64,000 nt of DNA, from the NCBI GenBank assembly GCA_026225945.1, contig JAMJFZ010003746.1, forward strand, positions 770,001-834,000, read 5' to 3'. The notes beneath the pieces are model-generated. The model was not told the DNA's origin and made no database searches. It was given only the letters and a program-made list of their open reading frames with translations. The DNA is from Cricetomys ansorgei (taxonomy: Eukaryota; Chordata; Mammalia; Rodentia; Nesomyidae). Below are positions 11,761-23,075 of the stretch, one piece after another. Every line of letters begins with the position of its first letter. The first letter of the stretch is position 1. A program made the translations under genes and the position numbers.

Positions 11761-12867
11761 AGGGATGTGCCACCCTGGAGCGGTCCTAGCGGCTGTGCTG
11801 ACTCTGGCCTCTGTGAGTCGGAGGCACAGACATCAGTGAGAGAACACAGAGACATTTCCCCTTCTCTCCTGCGTGGCGTTTTCTGGATCCTTCTCATATT
11901 TTCTCTCTGGCTGACAATGAGGCCTTGTACCCTGGTGAAAGGGGGTTTCAGGAGTCAGATGTTTTCTTGGCTTTTCCTGAGAAATGCAATTTTAAACAGT
12001 AACCTTCAGTTTTTTTAACATTCATGTCTGTTGTGGATTAATTCAGAAAACGAAATAAAAATTCCTTGTAGTTACCTTGTTAGACTTTTTCCTAAACACT
12101 GCTTGCTGTCATTATCGGCCCGATGCAATTTTAAGTATAGCTCTGAGTTACCCTGATAAAATATCCGTCTCTTATCTTTCTCCCGCAAGCAGGGGAACAG
12201 GGAAGGAGAACACTAAGGTGGTTTCTCACAGACCCATCCCAGGCACAGCATTTCAGAGGCCGCTTTTGTGTGCTTCATCTTTCCATTTTCTGCACGGAGG
12301 CTGAGAATCGACATGGCTTAGGCTTGGGGTTGTCTGATTCAGGACACTGTGAGACCAGAATAGCTCCTCTCCAAACTCCAGGAACATAAAACACCAGATT
12401 TACATCAAAGGTGACAGGGGACAGGAGTTGGCTGGCACGTTAGAAAAGAGATGGTCTTTTTTTTTTTTTTAATTTGGGTGCAGTCTAGTGTTCACCAATG
12501 GCAAGATCACCAGTAAAGCAAACATGTAGGTAAATCGGTGAGAGGCAGAAAATGCTGCTTTGGAAAGGGACCAAGGCACCAGTCCCAGGAGGACAGTCAG
12601 GGACTCCCACAGGCAGCCTTTCCCATGAAGGCTAACCTCAGGGCAAAGCTTGCCTAGGGCTCGGCCCCTGGGGATGCCCTTCTTCCTGCACCTGGCTACA
12701 TGCCCCATTTCTCTGGCTGAGAGTATATTGATTGACCCCTCCAGGTGCTTCTGGGGAGGCCTCTGTCTACACACAGGAAACTACCTTCCTGGTAACAGGT
12801 GGCTCAGAGTGAGTCCTGAGAACAAGCCCCTCCAAAGCCTTAGCTCAGCCCTGGTTTTTTACAAATA

Positions 12868-13127
12868 GGTAAATGAGGTCAGGCTGGTGGCTCTTGCCTG
12901 CAGACCCAACACTTGGGAGACTGAAGCAGGAGGATTGCCATGAAACTGTGCTACATAGTAAGTTTTGAGCCAGTCTGGGCTACAGAATGTTTCAAAAACA
13001 GACAGTTTCAAAAACGTAATACCGAATAACAACAGCAAAAGTGTACTAAATGGAGCTGGAGCTGGGTTGTGTAGCTCAGTGGTAGAGTGCTTGCCTAGCA
13101 CACATCAGTCCTTGGGTTGGATCTCCA
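12868..13127 (+). mobile_element. B4-type composite SINE (B1 then ID)
   Basis: A B1-like body (aacacttgggagactgaagc, aggaggattgcc, agtctgggctacag) is followed by an ID-like segment (ttgtgtagctcagtggtaga, gtgcttgcctagcac) and then a CA tract. The tRNA-like head belongs to this SINE and is not a tRNA gene. Confidence 0.75.
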
Positions 13128-13140
13128 GACACACACACAC

Positions 13141-13184
<44 letters not shown>
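13128..13184 (+). repeat. (CA)n microsatellite
   Basis: It has about 27 CA dinucleotides with one aa interruption, forming the tail of the preceding composite SINE. Confidence 0.95.
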
Positions 13185-13185
<1 letters not shown>

Positions 13186-13842
13186 AGAGTGTTAAATTCA
13201 CTCTTTCTCTCCCAGACCAAGATGGGTCATGATAATACAATGAACACTTTGGTATCATTTATTGCTAGAACTTTTCCTACTATTTTCGTTGTCCCAAGCT
13301 CATGCTGTAGATGTAGAAACCTCTGCGGCACACACAGGTCAGCCTGAAGTCACACAGGACTAGGGAAGGCCCGGCTAGAACACTAAACCATGGTCTAGAG
13401 AGCAGTTTGTAACCTTTCTTCCACTTTAGGCTACTTGGTTTCTGGCTAGGCCTCAGCCCTTTCCCAGGGTCGGCAGCACACTGTAGGAGGTCTGCAAGGG
13501 ATCTGATTCTCTTCCCTACTGAGTCAGACGTCAGTGTCTCTAAACACTAAGTAGAATAGTATTCTTGATTCTGTCTCAAATGTGCCCAGTAGCTCACTTT
13601 TGTGGAATTTTATTTGACTTTCCCTAGGCTACTCTGTCCTGGTTGTTAAATAAATGTCATTTAGTTATTGGTTCCTTTTTCAAAACGTCTTCATCTGAAT
13701 ACCTTTCATACCCCGATTTGGCCTTTAGACAAGTCTACTATTGACTAGCAATATGTTTTGTTTTTTTTTAAAGAATTCCTTCTTTTCTTCTTAAAAAATA
13801 TTCAAGTCATGACTTGCATAGGTGTTACAGCAAGGGAGATAC

Positions 13843-14066
13843 ATACATGTATATATACACACATATATTTGTGCATGTGTGTATATATATATGGGTGTGT
13901 ATATATACATATGTATGTATATATACATATACACACATCCACATATGTATATAATATATGCATGTATATGTATGCATACATATGTATATAGATACATATA
14001 CACACATATGTGTAGATACACATACATATACATATATACGCACATATATATGTATATCTATACATA
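13843..14066. repeat. (TATACACA)-like A/T-rich microsatellite
   Basis: About 220 bases of alternating purine-pyrimidine sequence made of tata, caca and catg units. Long open frames across it on both strands are by-products of the repeat. Confidence 0.95.
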
Positions 14067-15192
14067 TTTATTTATGGAAGTGACAGTCCTCTGCCTCTCA
14101 CCCTCTGAGTCAGCGTATACTGTGCTCTTCCCTGGACAAGTTACTTAGGCTCTCCAAGGTTGCTTCTCATCTGTAACACAAAGATGTCCTCTTACTTTGC
14201 GCAGGACTCAAAGTATGAATGGAACAGGAATACATTGATGGCGGCCATCCTTTGGAGGGAGTATGAATGCATTAGGGCTATAGTAAATTGCGTCTTTGTC
14301 ACAGAAGGAAGGAGAGAGGGCTTCTCCAATTTTCACTCTGTTTCTCTAGGCCTCTCCAGATTTACAACCTCTGCTGCAGCTCTCCACAACCAGAGGCCTC
14401 AGGTGACTGAGCTGGGCCTAGCAGTGCAGGGGTGCACCTCGAGCCACATCCCGGGTGAACTTTGAGGTTTAGGTGTGTCTGAGGTTAGCGAGCTAAGGGG
14501 AAAGGCTGTTGGAAACCTCACCCTTCTGGAGGAAGCCTCAGGCGATCCCACCTGCTTCTTTCTCCTGCGCGTGCACCTCCCCCTGCCTCCTTCCCTTGAC
14601 ACAAAGGGGTGTCCCCAGCCGATGGCATCTTGCCTGAGTTGCTAATAATAGAGAAGGGTGCATCTGCCAGACGGCGGAGCAGAAGCTGTCCCAGCTCAGC
14701 TCCTTCACACGGATCCTGGCACAGTCCAGTAGGCTGGGTTGGTAAATAGCCTTGTGAGCAGAATAAGTCTTTGTGTGCCCTGGAAACTCCTTCTCTCCCC
14801 TTCCTGGGGGTCACACCATCAGAGGGAAGGTTGATGGGGATGTCTTTGTCCTTGAGATCTTGGCTAAACAGCATTTCACATAGCTCTAGGCTTCTAACCC
14901 AGCCTGGAGCTGGGGTGGGCGTGTTTCGGACTGCAGAGCCAGCTGCCAGGGTGGGAAGACGGTTCTAGGAGACGACCTTTAACTCTCATCTAAAAGGCAA
15001 CATGGCAAGGTTGTCTGTGTTCTTTTCAAGGCTCAAAACCAAAATAAGTGAAAGGAGAAAAGTCACATCTTTCCTGTTATGCTTAAGACAGCCTTGAATC
15101 AGCAGGCTATTTGTGTGAGCTGCTTGGAGAAGAGGATTTAAAAATCAAGGACACTTCCGGGCAGCTACACTGGCCTCTCCACCCCACCCACT

Positions 15193-15301
15193 TTGGCTTT
15201 TTTGAGATGGAATCTCACCATAGACCAAACTGGTCTGCATTCACCACCTTCCTGTATCAGCCTTCTGAACGCTGAGATGACAGATGTGTGCCAGCACCCC
15301 A
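15193..15301 (-). mobile_element. B1-like SINE, antisense
   Basis: The plus strand reads ttttttgagatggaatctca, then ctgtatcagccttctgaacg and gctgagatgacagatgtgtg. This is a diverged B1 in reverse. Confidence 0.7.
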
Positions 15302-15469
15302 AATTCCTTTTAAGTCAAGGTACGATATGAATCTCTTAACAAATCAGAGTAAAGTACTCCCAGGCTTCTGAGCTCTTCTTAAGGTAATTTTCTATATCTC
15401 AGGGACTTGAACTTGGTCCCGTAGTTTGTAAAGCACTTTCACATCTGGTTCCTCACTCGGTTGCCATAG

Positions 15470-15640
15470 TAACCTGGGATGGGGCATGGCTTGTCTTCTT
15501 ATCCCTATTTTGCAGATGAGGAAGCCAAGGCTGTCCTGAAAGTTGATCTGCTTCTCCAGGTCACCACAGTAGGAGAGCATGTGGAGAGGGCGTTAGCACC
15601 CCACCTCCAACTGAAGCAGCAGGGTGGTGCCCAGACCCAA
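15470..15640 (-). mobile_element. MIR-like fragment, antisense
   Basis: It contains tattttgcagatgaggaagc, caaggctgtcc and ccaggtcaccacagtagg, matching the pattern of MIR in reverse orientation. It is diverged. Confidence 0.4.
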
Positions 15641-16821
15641 GGTCCCTTTGAATCATTGTATTAAAGGATCTTAGAAGTACCTTGTGAGTACCAAGACTTG
15701 TGGGTAGTGGTTTATACAAACTGCCATTCTTTGTTTCCTTAGAATTTGCCAGTAATATTGAAACCAAGATGGCTGACTTGCTGTGCCAGACCTCACCTGG
15801 TTTTGTACAGTACTAAAGTGAAATGAGATAGGGTGGGCTGTCCGTGGTTACGCTTTCCGGATTGCTTTAAACATCAAAATCACCCTGCAGGTAATTCTGA
15901 GCTAGAAGACTCTGCATAAGGCATCACACTGCAGCCAGATGTTCATTTTACTACATGGAAAATTGGGCCCACTCTGATCCTCCGAGCAGGCAAATTAGTC
16001 ATGAAGGATGAAGACTGCGTTTGGATGGTAGAGACTGTGAGAGCAGAGGATCTAGGCTCAGGTAGTTTAGTTAACCTCTTCCCACCTCTGTTAGTTGGAC
16101 TTGCTGCTCTGTCTTGACACCATAGGATACAGAGCAAAATTCTGTAGAAGTGTGGGCAGACTGCAGATGGAGCTCAGCATAGAGAGCAGCTGAAGAGAAG
16201 AGTTTGGAAGCCCAGTCAGGACTTGGGGAAGCTCTGAACAGGTTTTAACATCTAAGAGTTAACTCAGTAGGTACAGGCCCCAAGGCCCTGTATGTTTGCC
16301 GCCCCATATGATTTTCACAGCAACATGGGCATGGAGGCCCAACAGCAACGATTTTCCCTGGTGCAGAGAAGGTGGGTACCAAGGAGCACAAACTACTTTT
16401 CCCAGAGTTCCATAGTTAGGGGAGCGGGCACTGAAAACCTGGTTGGTCAGCTGACCTACCTCTTGTTCAACATCCCCTCCAGGATGCCACCCAGAGTCGT
16501 TCCTACCTCCTCCCCACATTTCCCCAGAGGCTCCTGGCCATTCCTCCCCAGGCCAGCTGTAAGGGAAGTCACAGTGAGAGCTCTCCCAGGGCTGCAGTGT
16601 TTCTGAAAAGAAAAATAAAGTGGACCAGTATGTGTCTGTGATCCAGTCCATACCTGGGGTTGGGTGACTGTGGATGGGGTGGGGAGGGACCTCTTGTGCA
16701 AGTCTTTCCAGGTGTGGCTACTGCTCTGAGGCTGCTGATGGAAAGTGCTAAGTGTTCCATTTTCCTGTGTCAAGCAAGTATTTCCCCTTGGGGTTGCAGC
16801 AGCCACTTCCTTCTTAGCACC

Positions 16822-16857
16822 GGGGCGGGGGGGGGGGGGTGGTGGTGGTGGTGGGGG
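16822..16857 (+). repeat. G-rich tract (G run then (GGT)n)
   Basis: An interrupted run of G is followed by ggtggtggtggtgg. It may form a G-quadruplex. Confidence 0.9.
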
Positions 16858-17457
16858 AGCATGAGCTGCTGCAGAGAGCTCCTGGCTTCCTTTTTTCTTT
16901 TTTTTTGGCTTGTGTCATTAAGCATATACATATCAGGTTCTAAAGGACAAGACTTCTTCCCTCTGGTGTTTTTGACAGCCCCCGGTAGTGGTCTTGGAAA
17001 CAGCAAACCCAAAATGCAGTTCTCCTGAGCTGCCTTGCCTCTCTGCTCTGTAGAGCAGGAACAAGTGAGAGTCGCCATAGCAGTGAGCAGTCCTCAGCTC
17101 CTGGGGGACGCTGCAGCCAAAGGGCATGCGGGTAAAATGGGAAGGTCACAGACTTCGTTATCAAGAAGGAACCGGAACAGACACTAGAATAGTTGTTCTG
17201 AATGTGGGACGGGAGCAGAGCAGCGCCTGGTGGGTAGGTACTACGTAAAAGGAGGCGACCTAGGAAGGCAAGGGAGTGAGAAGTGGGTGCGGGGGTGCAG
17301 GGAAGGGCGGCTGGGAGACCGGAAGTGTCGTTAGGCTTAGGTATTTGAAAAACACACTCCTACTTTAAAAGTCACTTGCTGGTGGGAGGGTGGTGAGAGC
17401 CTCTTTTAAACCCACCCTGGTTTCTTAGAGCCTTCAAGCTAGTCACCCCTGGCTAAC

Positions 17458-17508
17458 TGACGTCAAAGTGGAAAATGTAAAAGCTGGGGGCATTACATGG
17501 CTATAAAA
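17458..17508 (+). promoter_or_regulatory. CRE plus TATA box cluster (candidate intronic promoter or LTR)
   Basis: A perfect palindromic TGACGTCA at 17458-17465 is followed 36 bases later by TATAAAA at 17502-17508 (ggctataaaacagccc). This is conventional CRE-to-TATA spacing and would predict initiation near 17530-17540. An AATAAA lies on the plus strand at about 17737-17742 and another on the minus strand at about 17591-17596. The cluster could be a cryptic or alternative promoter, or part of a worn LTR. There is no transcript evidence here. Confidence 0.35.
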
Positions 17509-19629
17509 CAGCCCAGCCCTGTCCCCTAAGCGTGCCCTCACTGAGCCAACAAGGAGGAAACAAGTCAAGACTCTCTTTGTGTTTCTCTTAACCTTTATTC
17601 ACCGTTCAGTAGAACAATGAACATAAGGAACAAGGAGCCTCACTGGCCAAGATCTCTCCGAGGAGTGGGTGGGAGCTTCCTCTAGCTCTCTGGCATCCAG
17701 ATACAGACATCCATGCGCATCATGCTTCCTACTCTGTAGATAATAAAGCGGAAAAACCAAGCAATGTGAGTGTGTGTGTGAGTGATGTGTATCAGTATTA
17801 CAGTGTATGTACCTATATATACACTATATACAAAATCGATTTCTACAGCACCCATCTGTACTTCGCTATTGGATACTAGTAGTATATGAGCTACCTTCCC
17901 CTTGATGTGGTAAAATACCTGACTAATGCAGTTAAGGAAGAAAAGGTTTAATTATGTCTGACCCGATATCTTATGTTATAAGCAAGTCTGCATTTTATGT
18001 CCACTCTGCTGTCTTCAGAATGCTGTGTCTGCCGTGTATACTGTGTCTCTGCTGTATCCAGAGGTTTCCTTACATCTGGAGAAGTTCCAAGGATCTCATT
18101 GTAGGTGACACATAAATCCAAGTACAAGTGAACATACAAGTCCACTTTTTCCTTGGAAATGTCTTACATAATTTCTCATTGTCACTTTGACCACAGGGTG
18201 CTACTGGGCTAGACTGGGTTTGTACCACCACCTTGTCGCTGTGGCTGTCTTTAGCCCAGCATTTCCCTTGTGCTAGCTTTCCTTAAGTTGTCTCCATTCC
18301 TAAGCAGGGTAGAACCTTTGAACCATGATCCAGTTCATATGTTTTAAATGAAACCCTACGGAAGAGAGTCCTTGTGTGCTTGCCACAATGTAAAACACGG
18401 TAGCAGGACAATGGCTCCGAACGGCCACAGTTCTGGGTGCAGTGGCAGGGCTTTTATTTTATTTTATCTTATTTTTAATGACTGGAATTTGGGTATAGGA
18501 ACCAAGTGCAGGGTCCCTCCCTCCGGATCGGGCCAAGTTCACGGCTGTTCTGGGAGCAGCTGTGGAGAAGTAATGAGGTAGCCACCACAGCTCAGGTGAG
18601 CCTGGGCCCATGATGGAGATTACCTCTCCTAAGGCAGACGCCAGCCTTCTCCCTGTACACCTGGCGTGATGTTTCCACTGCTGCCAGTGGCCAGATGATT
18701 ACCTCTGGCACAAAGAGGCACGCCTCTTCCCCTGTTGATGGCAGGAACCTTGTCTCAACAGGAATTGTGCCTCCTGGTTGGACTGGAATTTCAAAGGAGC
18801 TTTGCCCCCCACCACCTCAGACCATGAAAGACATCTTGGCTTAAAGTGGGGAAATGGAGGGTTTCAATCTATCTGTATGTATCTCTATCCAATCTCTCCC
18901 CTCTCCCTTGGACAATTACATCCCCCTCAAACATGGTCTTTGTTGTCTTCTCCCTCTCTCATCTGCTTTCCTCGGGTCCACTTTACACAAAACAGTGCAA
19001 TTTAGAACAATCCTTGCTTAAAATGTATCGAGACTTCCCACCCTGCAGAAAGCTCCAAGTCTTAAGAACAGCCTGGAAATCTCCATAGGGACTGACCTAT
19101 TTCATTCCCCTCTCCATTCTGTGCCAGCACACCCAGCCTCGGGACCCGAGCACAGACCTGTTGCCTCTATCTGCAGTGTCTTTCCTTCCACCCATGCATG
19201 GCCCAGCCCCAGGATTCCTGCAGAAAAGGGGCTGCTAAGACCACACTCTCCCCTGCCCTCTGAGCACTTCCTGTCCCACACCTACCTTTGGCAGTCCTCA
19301 GAATGCTTGCCACCACCCAGTGAAATATTTATTTGAATGGTCTCCTTCCACCTAGGATGGAAGCTACTTCAAGGTAGGGACTTTGTTGTCCCCCACACCT
19401 CGGGCAGCAGCACGCCTCTATTTCCTCAATAGTGCCTGAATCAACCCACTAGCAGTGGCACTTGTTCAGAACCCTTATGAGGCATCATGTTTGTAGCATG
19501 TTTGAGATCATGGCCCCTGCTCTCTGGGTTCTTTTGCTGTTTGTGGAAGGTTTTCCTCAATACCTGTCGTTTCCATTGCTGCTCTTGCTGCTTCAGGTTT
19601 TTGTTTGTTTTTTGGGAGTTTTTCTTTTG

Positions 19630-19848
19630 TTTTAAAGATTTATTTTATTTTTAATGTCTATGAGGGTTTTGCCTGCATGTATGTCTGTGCATGGTGCCCT
19701 CAAGGTTGAAAGACAGCACTGGAGTCCCTGGAACTGAAGTTACAGGAGCTGTGAGCCTCCATGTGGGTTCTGGAATGGAACCCAAGTCCCCTACAAGAGC
19801 AGCAAGTGCTATGACTCGACCGCTTCTCCAGCTTCCTGGCTTGAGTTT
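19630..19848 (-). mobile_element. B3-type SINE, antisense
   Basis: The plus strand has taaagatttattttattttt, ttgcctgcatgtatgtctgt, ccctggaactgaagttacag and ccatgtgggttctggaatgg, ending cgcttctccagcttcc. This is a B3-type element in reverse. Confidence 0.85.
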
Positions 19849-20124
19849 TAATACTAGGAAGAGCCCTACCAACTGTTACAGCTATCTGTCATCAAAGTGG
19901 CCTCTCGCTAATGTTCCTGGGCTTCTGCAACTGCCTGGAGTCTCTGCAGAGCAGTCATCCTACTCAGGGAACAGGCTTGGTCTGGACCTTGTGGAACCAA
20001 CACAGAGGGAAAGGAAGTCCTTTGTCTCTCAGAGGAAGGGCCCCCAGAGCGGACTGTGTTCTCAGACCAGACACAGGAAGAGGTGTCAAAGAACTGGGGA
20101 AGATAGGACTGCAGCTTGCTCATG

Positions 20125-20126
<2 letters not shown>

Positions 20127-20159
<33 letters not shown>

Positions 20160-20168
20160 CACACACAC
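20127..20168 (+). repeat. (TC)n/(CA)n microsatellite
   Basis: About 15 ct dinucleotides followed by tgtacacacacaca. Confidence 0.95.
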
Positions 20169-20233
20169 ATGTTTAATTGTAATATAAGTAAGCTAACCAC
20201 TTTATAGAAACTTTGAGTAAATAAAAAGAAAGT

Positions 20234-20445
20234 AGGGGCAGAGAGATGGCTCAGTGGTTAAAAGCACTTACCGTTTTGTTGAGGATCCAGGTTCAGCTCT
20301 CAGCACCAACGTGACAACTCATAACCATATGTAAATCCAGTTCTAAGGAAACCGATGTCTTCTTCTGGCTTCCAAGGGCACCAGGCAGCACACACACACA
20401 CACACACACACATTACATACAGGAAAAACATCCATAAATAAAGAT
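20234..20445 (+). mobile_element. B2/B3-type SINE with CA tail
   Basis: The head ggggcagagagatggctcag followed by tggttaaaagcac carries a clear Pol III A-box. It continues aggttcagctctcagcacca and tcttctggcttccaagggca, then a CA tract at 20389-20412 and an aaataaagat end. Confidence 0.92.
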
Positions 20446-20490
20446 AAAGCATATCATTGTAATGCTGCCATCATAAATGAACACATAGTC

Positions 20491-20518
20491 TGATGATGAT
20501 GATGATGATGATGATGAT
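20491..20518 (+). repeat. (GAT)n trinucleotide repeat
   Basis: Nine consecutive gat-type units (tgatgatgatgatg...). It directly abuts a B1 in reverse. Confidence 0.95.
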
Positions 20519-20643
20519 TTATTTGTTTGAGGCAGGGTCTCCCTATGGCACCCTGGCTGGCCTGCAACTCACTGTCTAGACCAGGTTGGCCTCAAACTCA
20601 TGGAGATCTGCCTGCTTAAAGGCATGTGTCATACCACCTGGCT
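20519..20643 (-). mobile_element. B1 SINE, antisense
   Basis: The plus strand reads tttgaggcagggtctcccta, then ctagaccaggttggcctcaa, actcatggagatctgcctgc and aggcatgtgtcataccac. This is a B1 in reverse. Confidence 0.88.
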
Positions 20644-20824
20644 TCTGATGCTTGTTAATCTGGCAGTTTATTTGCATGCAGTACAATAGAATATAAGAAA
20701 TAGCAATCAGAGCAAAGGGTCAGAGAGTTTATTGAGGTCAGTGTAAGATCACAGTGCGGACACGTATACTTACTATACCCACTCTTACGGATGGCTGTAT
20801 TTCTTTGCAGCCTTTTAAAGTTGA

Positions 20825-20912
20825 TCCATTGAGGGACAGTGCATATAGTCCAGTAGCAGAGCACTTCTCTAACATATGAAGACTCTAAATGTGAACGCCA
20901 CCACTGCAAAAA
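20825..20912 (+). mobile_element. ID-like SINE, diverged
   Basis: The tatagtccagtagcagagca block and a caccactgcaaaaag end resemble a worn ID element (tRNA-Ala-derived). Confidence 0.55.
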
Positions 20913-21069
20913 GAAATGAATTGTGCATATTTTATGGCTTAGCCTGCTCCCCTCTCCCCACCAGTTTAATATTACAGCAATAACTTTCATGTTGCTTTTT
21001 TTAGTCTTTATAGTTAAGGACCAAATGATCAATTAGGTCAGTGATTGATTAAGTTCTGTGCGGATGTAC

Positions 21070-21560
21070 CCCCCCAGTTATTTAATTGTTCCTCCATTGT
21101 TGGATGCTGGGTTATTTTCAATGCTATTGTTCTTAGAAACAATGGCTTCATTAACATTTTTGTGCTTGTAACTTTTTCCGTATTTTAGAGTGTTTCCTTA
21201 AGTAGATTTCCAGAAGTAAAAATAAGTAAATGAAAGGTTGAGACATTTTTAGAGCCCTTGAAACATATTTCTGGCCTGTTTTTCCAGAAGATCCTGTGCA
21301 TTTTGGGAGGATGTCTCAGTAGTGTGTCGGCCTGTGTTCCACTGTGGTCTCCTTCATACAGCTGTCTTTATTACCTTTCTAAACCTTTTGATAATTTGAT
21401 AGACAATGGATACATTGTTTTCATTACATATCTGTGCTGGATTATGCGTCTGTCGCTCTGCTCTCTGTTGACATCTTGCAGTTTTACTTGAGTTCTTTAT
21501 ATACAAAATCTGGTTAGTTTTCAACCATAATGTGTGTTTCAAAAGTTATTCTCCCGCTTA
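21070..21560. mobile_element. Ancient L1 (L1M-type) 3'-region fragment
   Basis: It has the order of motifs seen in old mammalian L1s: ttgttggatgctgggtt, attaacatttttgtgcttgt, cagaagtaaaa, and then gagttctttatatacaaaat and gttattctcccgc. It is heavily diverged, and strand and subfamily are not assigned. Confidence 0.55.
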
Positions 21561-22344
21561 TTTGACTTTGGCTTTGGCTACTCAGGCAGTCCTACACTTT
21601 GGGTAGTCAGAGTTCTTGACCATTTTCTGTAATTTACTTAAAGACAATAGTCCGAGTTCCTTGGCCTGGTGGTCAGGCCCTAGGTGATTTTGGCCTAGCT
21701 ATTCCATATGACTCACCCTCTTTCCCTAACTTTCTCTTCAGAAGTGACCAGTGGTGTTTCTAGCATACCTGGAACCAGAAGTAGATAATAAAAAAAAACA
21801 ATTCCCTCTTTCTATAATGATAAAAACTATTTTCAGCAATTAATAAATGAATAAATCATAACAGTAGGAAAGAACTGAAGAAAGTCAAGTTTCTGCTAAT
21901 GAATTTTATATATGTGATCATGTTCATTTTTAAAAGGCAGAGTTATTAATGGATTAAACACTTGCTAATTGCATTATCCTTATTCTGAATAATTATTTTG
22001 GAGAAAATTTTTACTTATGTATTGGTTTGTAGCAGTAACGAAAGAAACATTATAGTTTCTGTTTTTGAAACTTCTGTAAGTTTATCAGACTTCACAAAAA
22101 TGGATCTTCTTTGTATATTGTTGATCTGGCTTTTCTCTGAGTTAGTCAATAGCACTTCTTATTCCTGTTCATTTCAGAAAGTTTTTTGTTTTGTTTTGTT
22201 TTTCGCTTGAAGCAACAGAGAGATACCTGACTAGATGGGAAAAATCTCACATAAAGCCACAAAAATCTCATCACAGTGAATTCTAGAAGTTTCAGTACCT
22301 TTCTTGTCTTTAGTTCAGCAGGATTGTCAAATATCTGCGCTTTT

Positions 22345-22655
22345 GTTTGTGTTGTGTGCGGATGTAGGGTGCATATGCCAGAGTATGCCTGTGTGGAGGC
22401 AAGGTGCTGAAAGTGGGGTACCTTCCCCATTTGCTTTTCCATCTCAGTCTTTGAGACAGACTCTTGCTGAACCTGGAGCATGCTGTTTGGGCTGGACTGG
22501 TTGTTGAACTGGGGGGTATCCACCCCTGTCCCTCAGCACACACTTCTGCCCTCAACTTTTACATGGGGCCTAGAGATCCAAACTCAGATTCTCAGATGCT
22601 TTGCATAGCAGACAATTTACCCACTCAGCCATCTCCCTCTCCACCCTGCTGTCAT
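22345..22655. repeat. Rodent interspersed repeat, family uncertain
   Basis: A variable TG-rich start (gtgtgcggatgtagggtgca) is followed by gtgtggaggcaag, the tttgagacagactcttgctg block, aacctggagcatgctg, and an end acccactcagccatctccct. A related arrangement occurs at 38455-38690. Confidence 0.55.
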
Positions 22656-22989
22656 ACTTTAAACACAAATCAAAACCCTAGGTGGTTCCCCTCAAAGGGC
22701 AGGATGGAGGCAGCGGACTCTATCGCTATGCCTCTACAACTGTGCTTCCAGACCCAGCTTCCAGACTGGGCACCAAGCTCAGGAACATGCAATCACACAG
22801 GGTTTGGGGACAAGCCAGACCACAGTGATCTCTGCTGATAGAGAGCCCTGTGAAGTCACGTGTAAAGCCTGGGAGGCTCCCTCCATGTGCGCCTGGAGCT
22901 GCTTTATAACCAGAGTTCTCTGATACGATGTTTGTGAAGGACACAGGATGCGCCTGGGTATATTGGACACTTGTGTGCGTTGTTAAAAG

Positions 22990-23075
22990 TCTGGGCTAGG
23001 GATGTAGAGCTCCCTGGTGGAGCATTAGCCACACAGCACTAGCTTTGATACCTGGCATTGGGGAGGAAAAGAAGT
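22990..23075 (+). mobile_element. ID-like SINE
   Basis: It contains ctgggctagggatgtagagc, tggtggagcatt and a gatacctggcattgggg end, resembling a worn ID element. Confidence 0.6.

Noticed and set aside
13060..13110. tRNA-like sequence (gtagctcagtggtagagtgc)
   Set aside because: It is the tRNA-derived head of an ID/B4 SINE and lacks a full cloverleaf with anticodon arm and acceptor pairing.
20234..20270. tRNA-like A-box sequence
   Set aside because: It is the Pol III promoter head of a B2/B3-type SINE.
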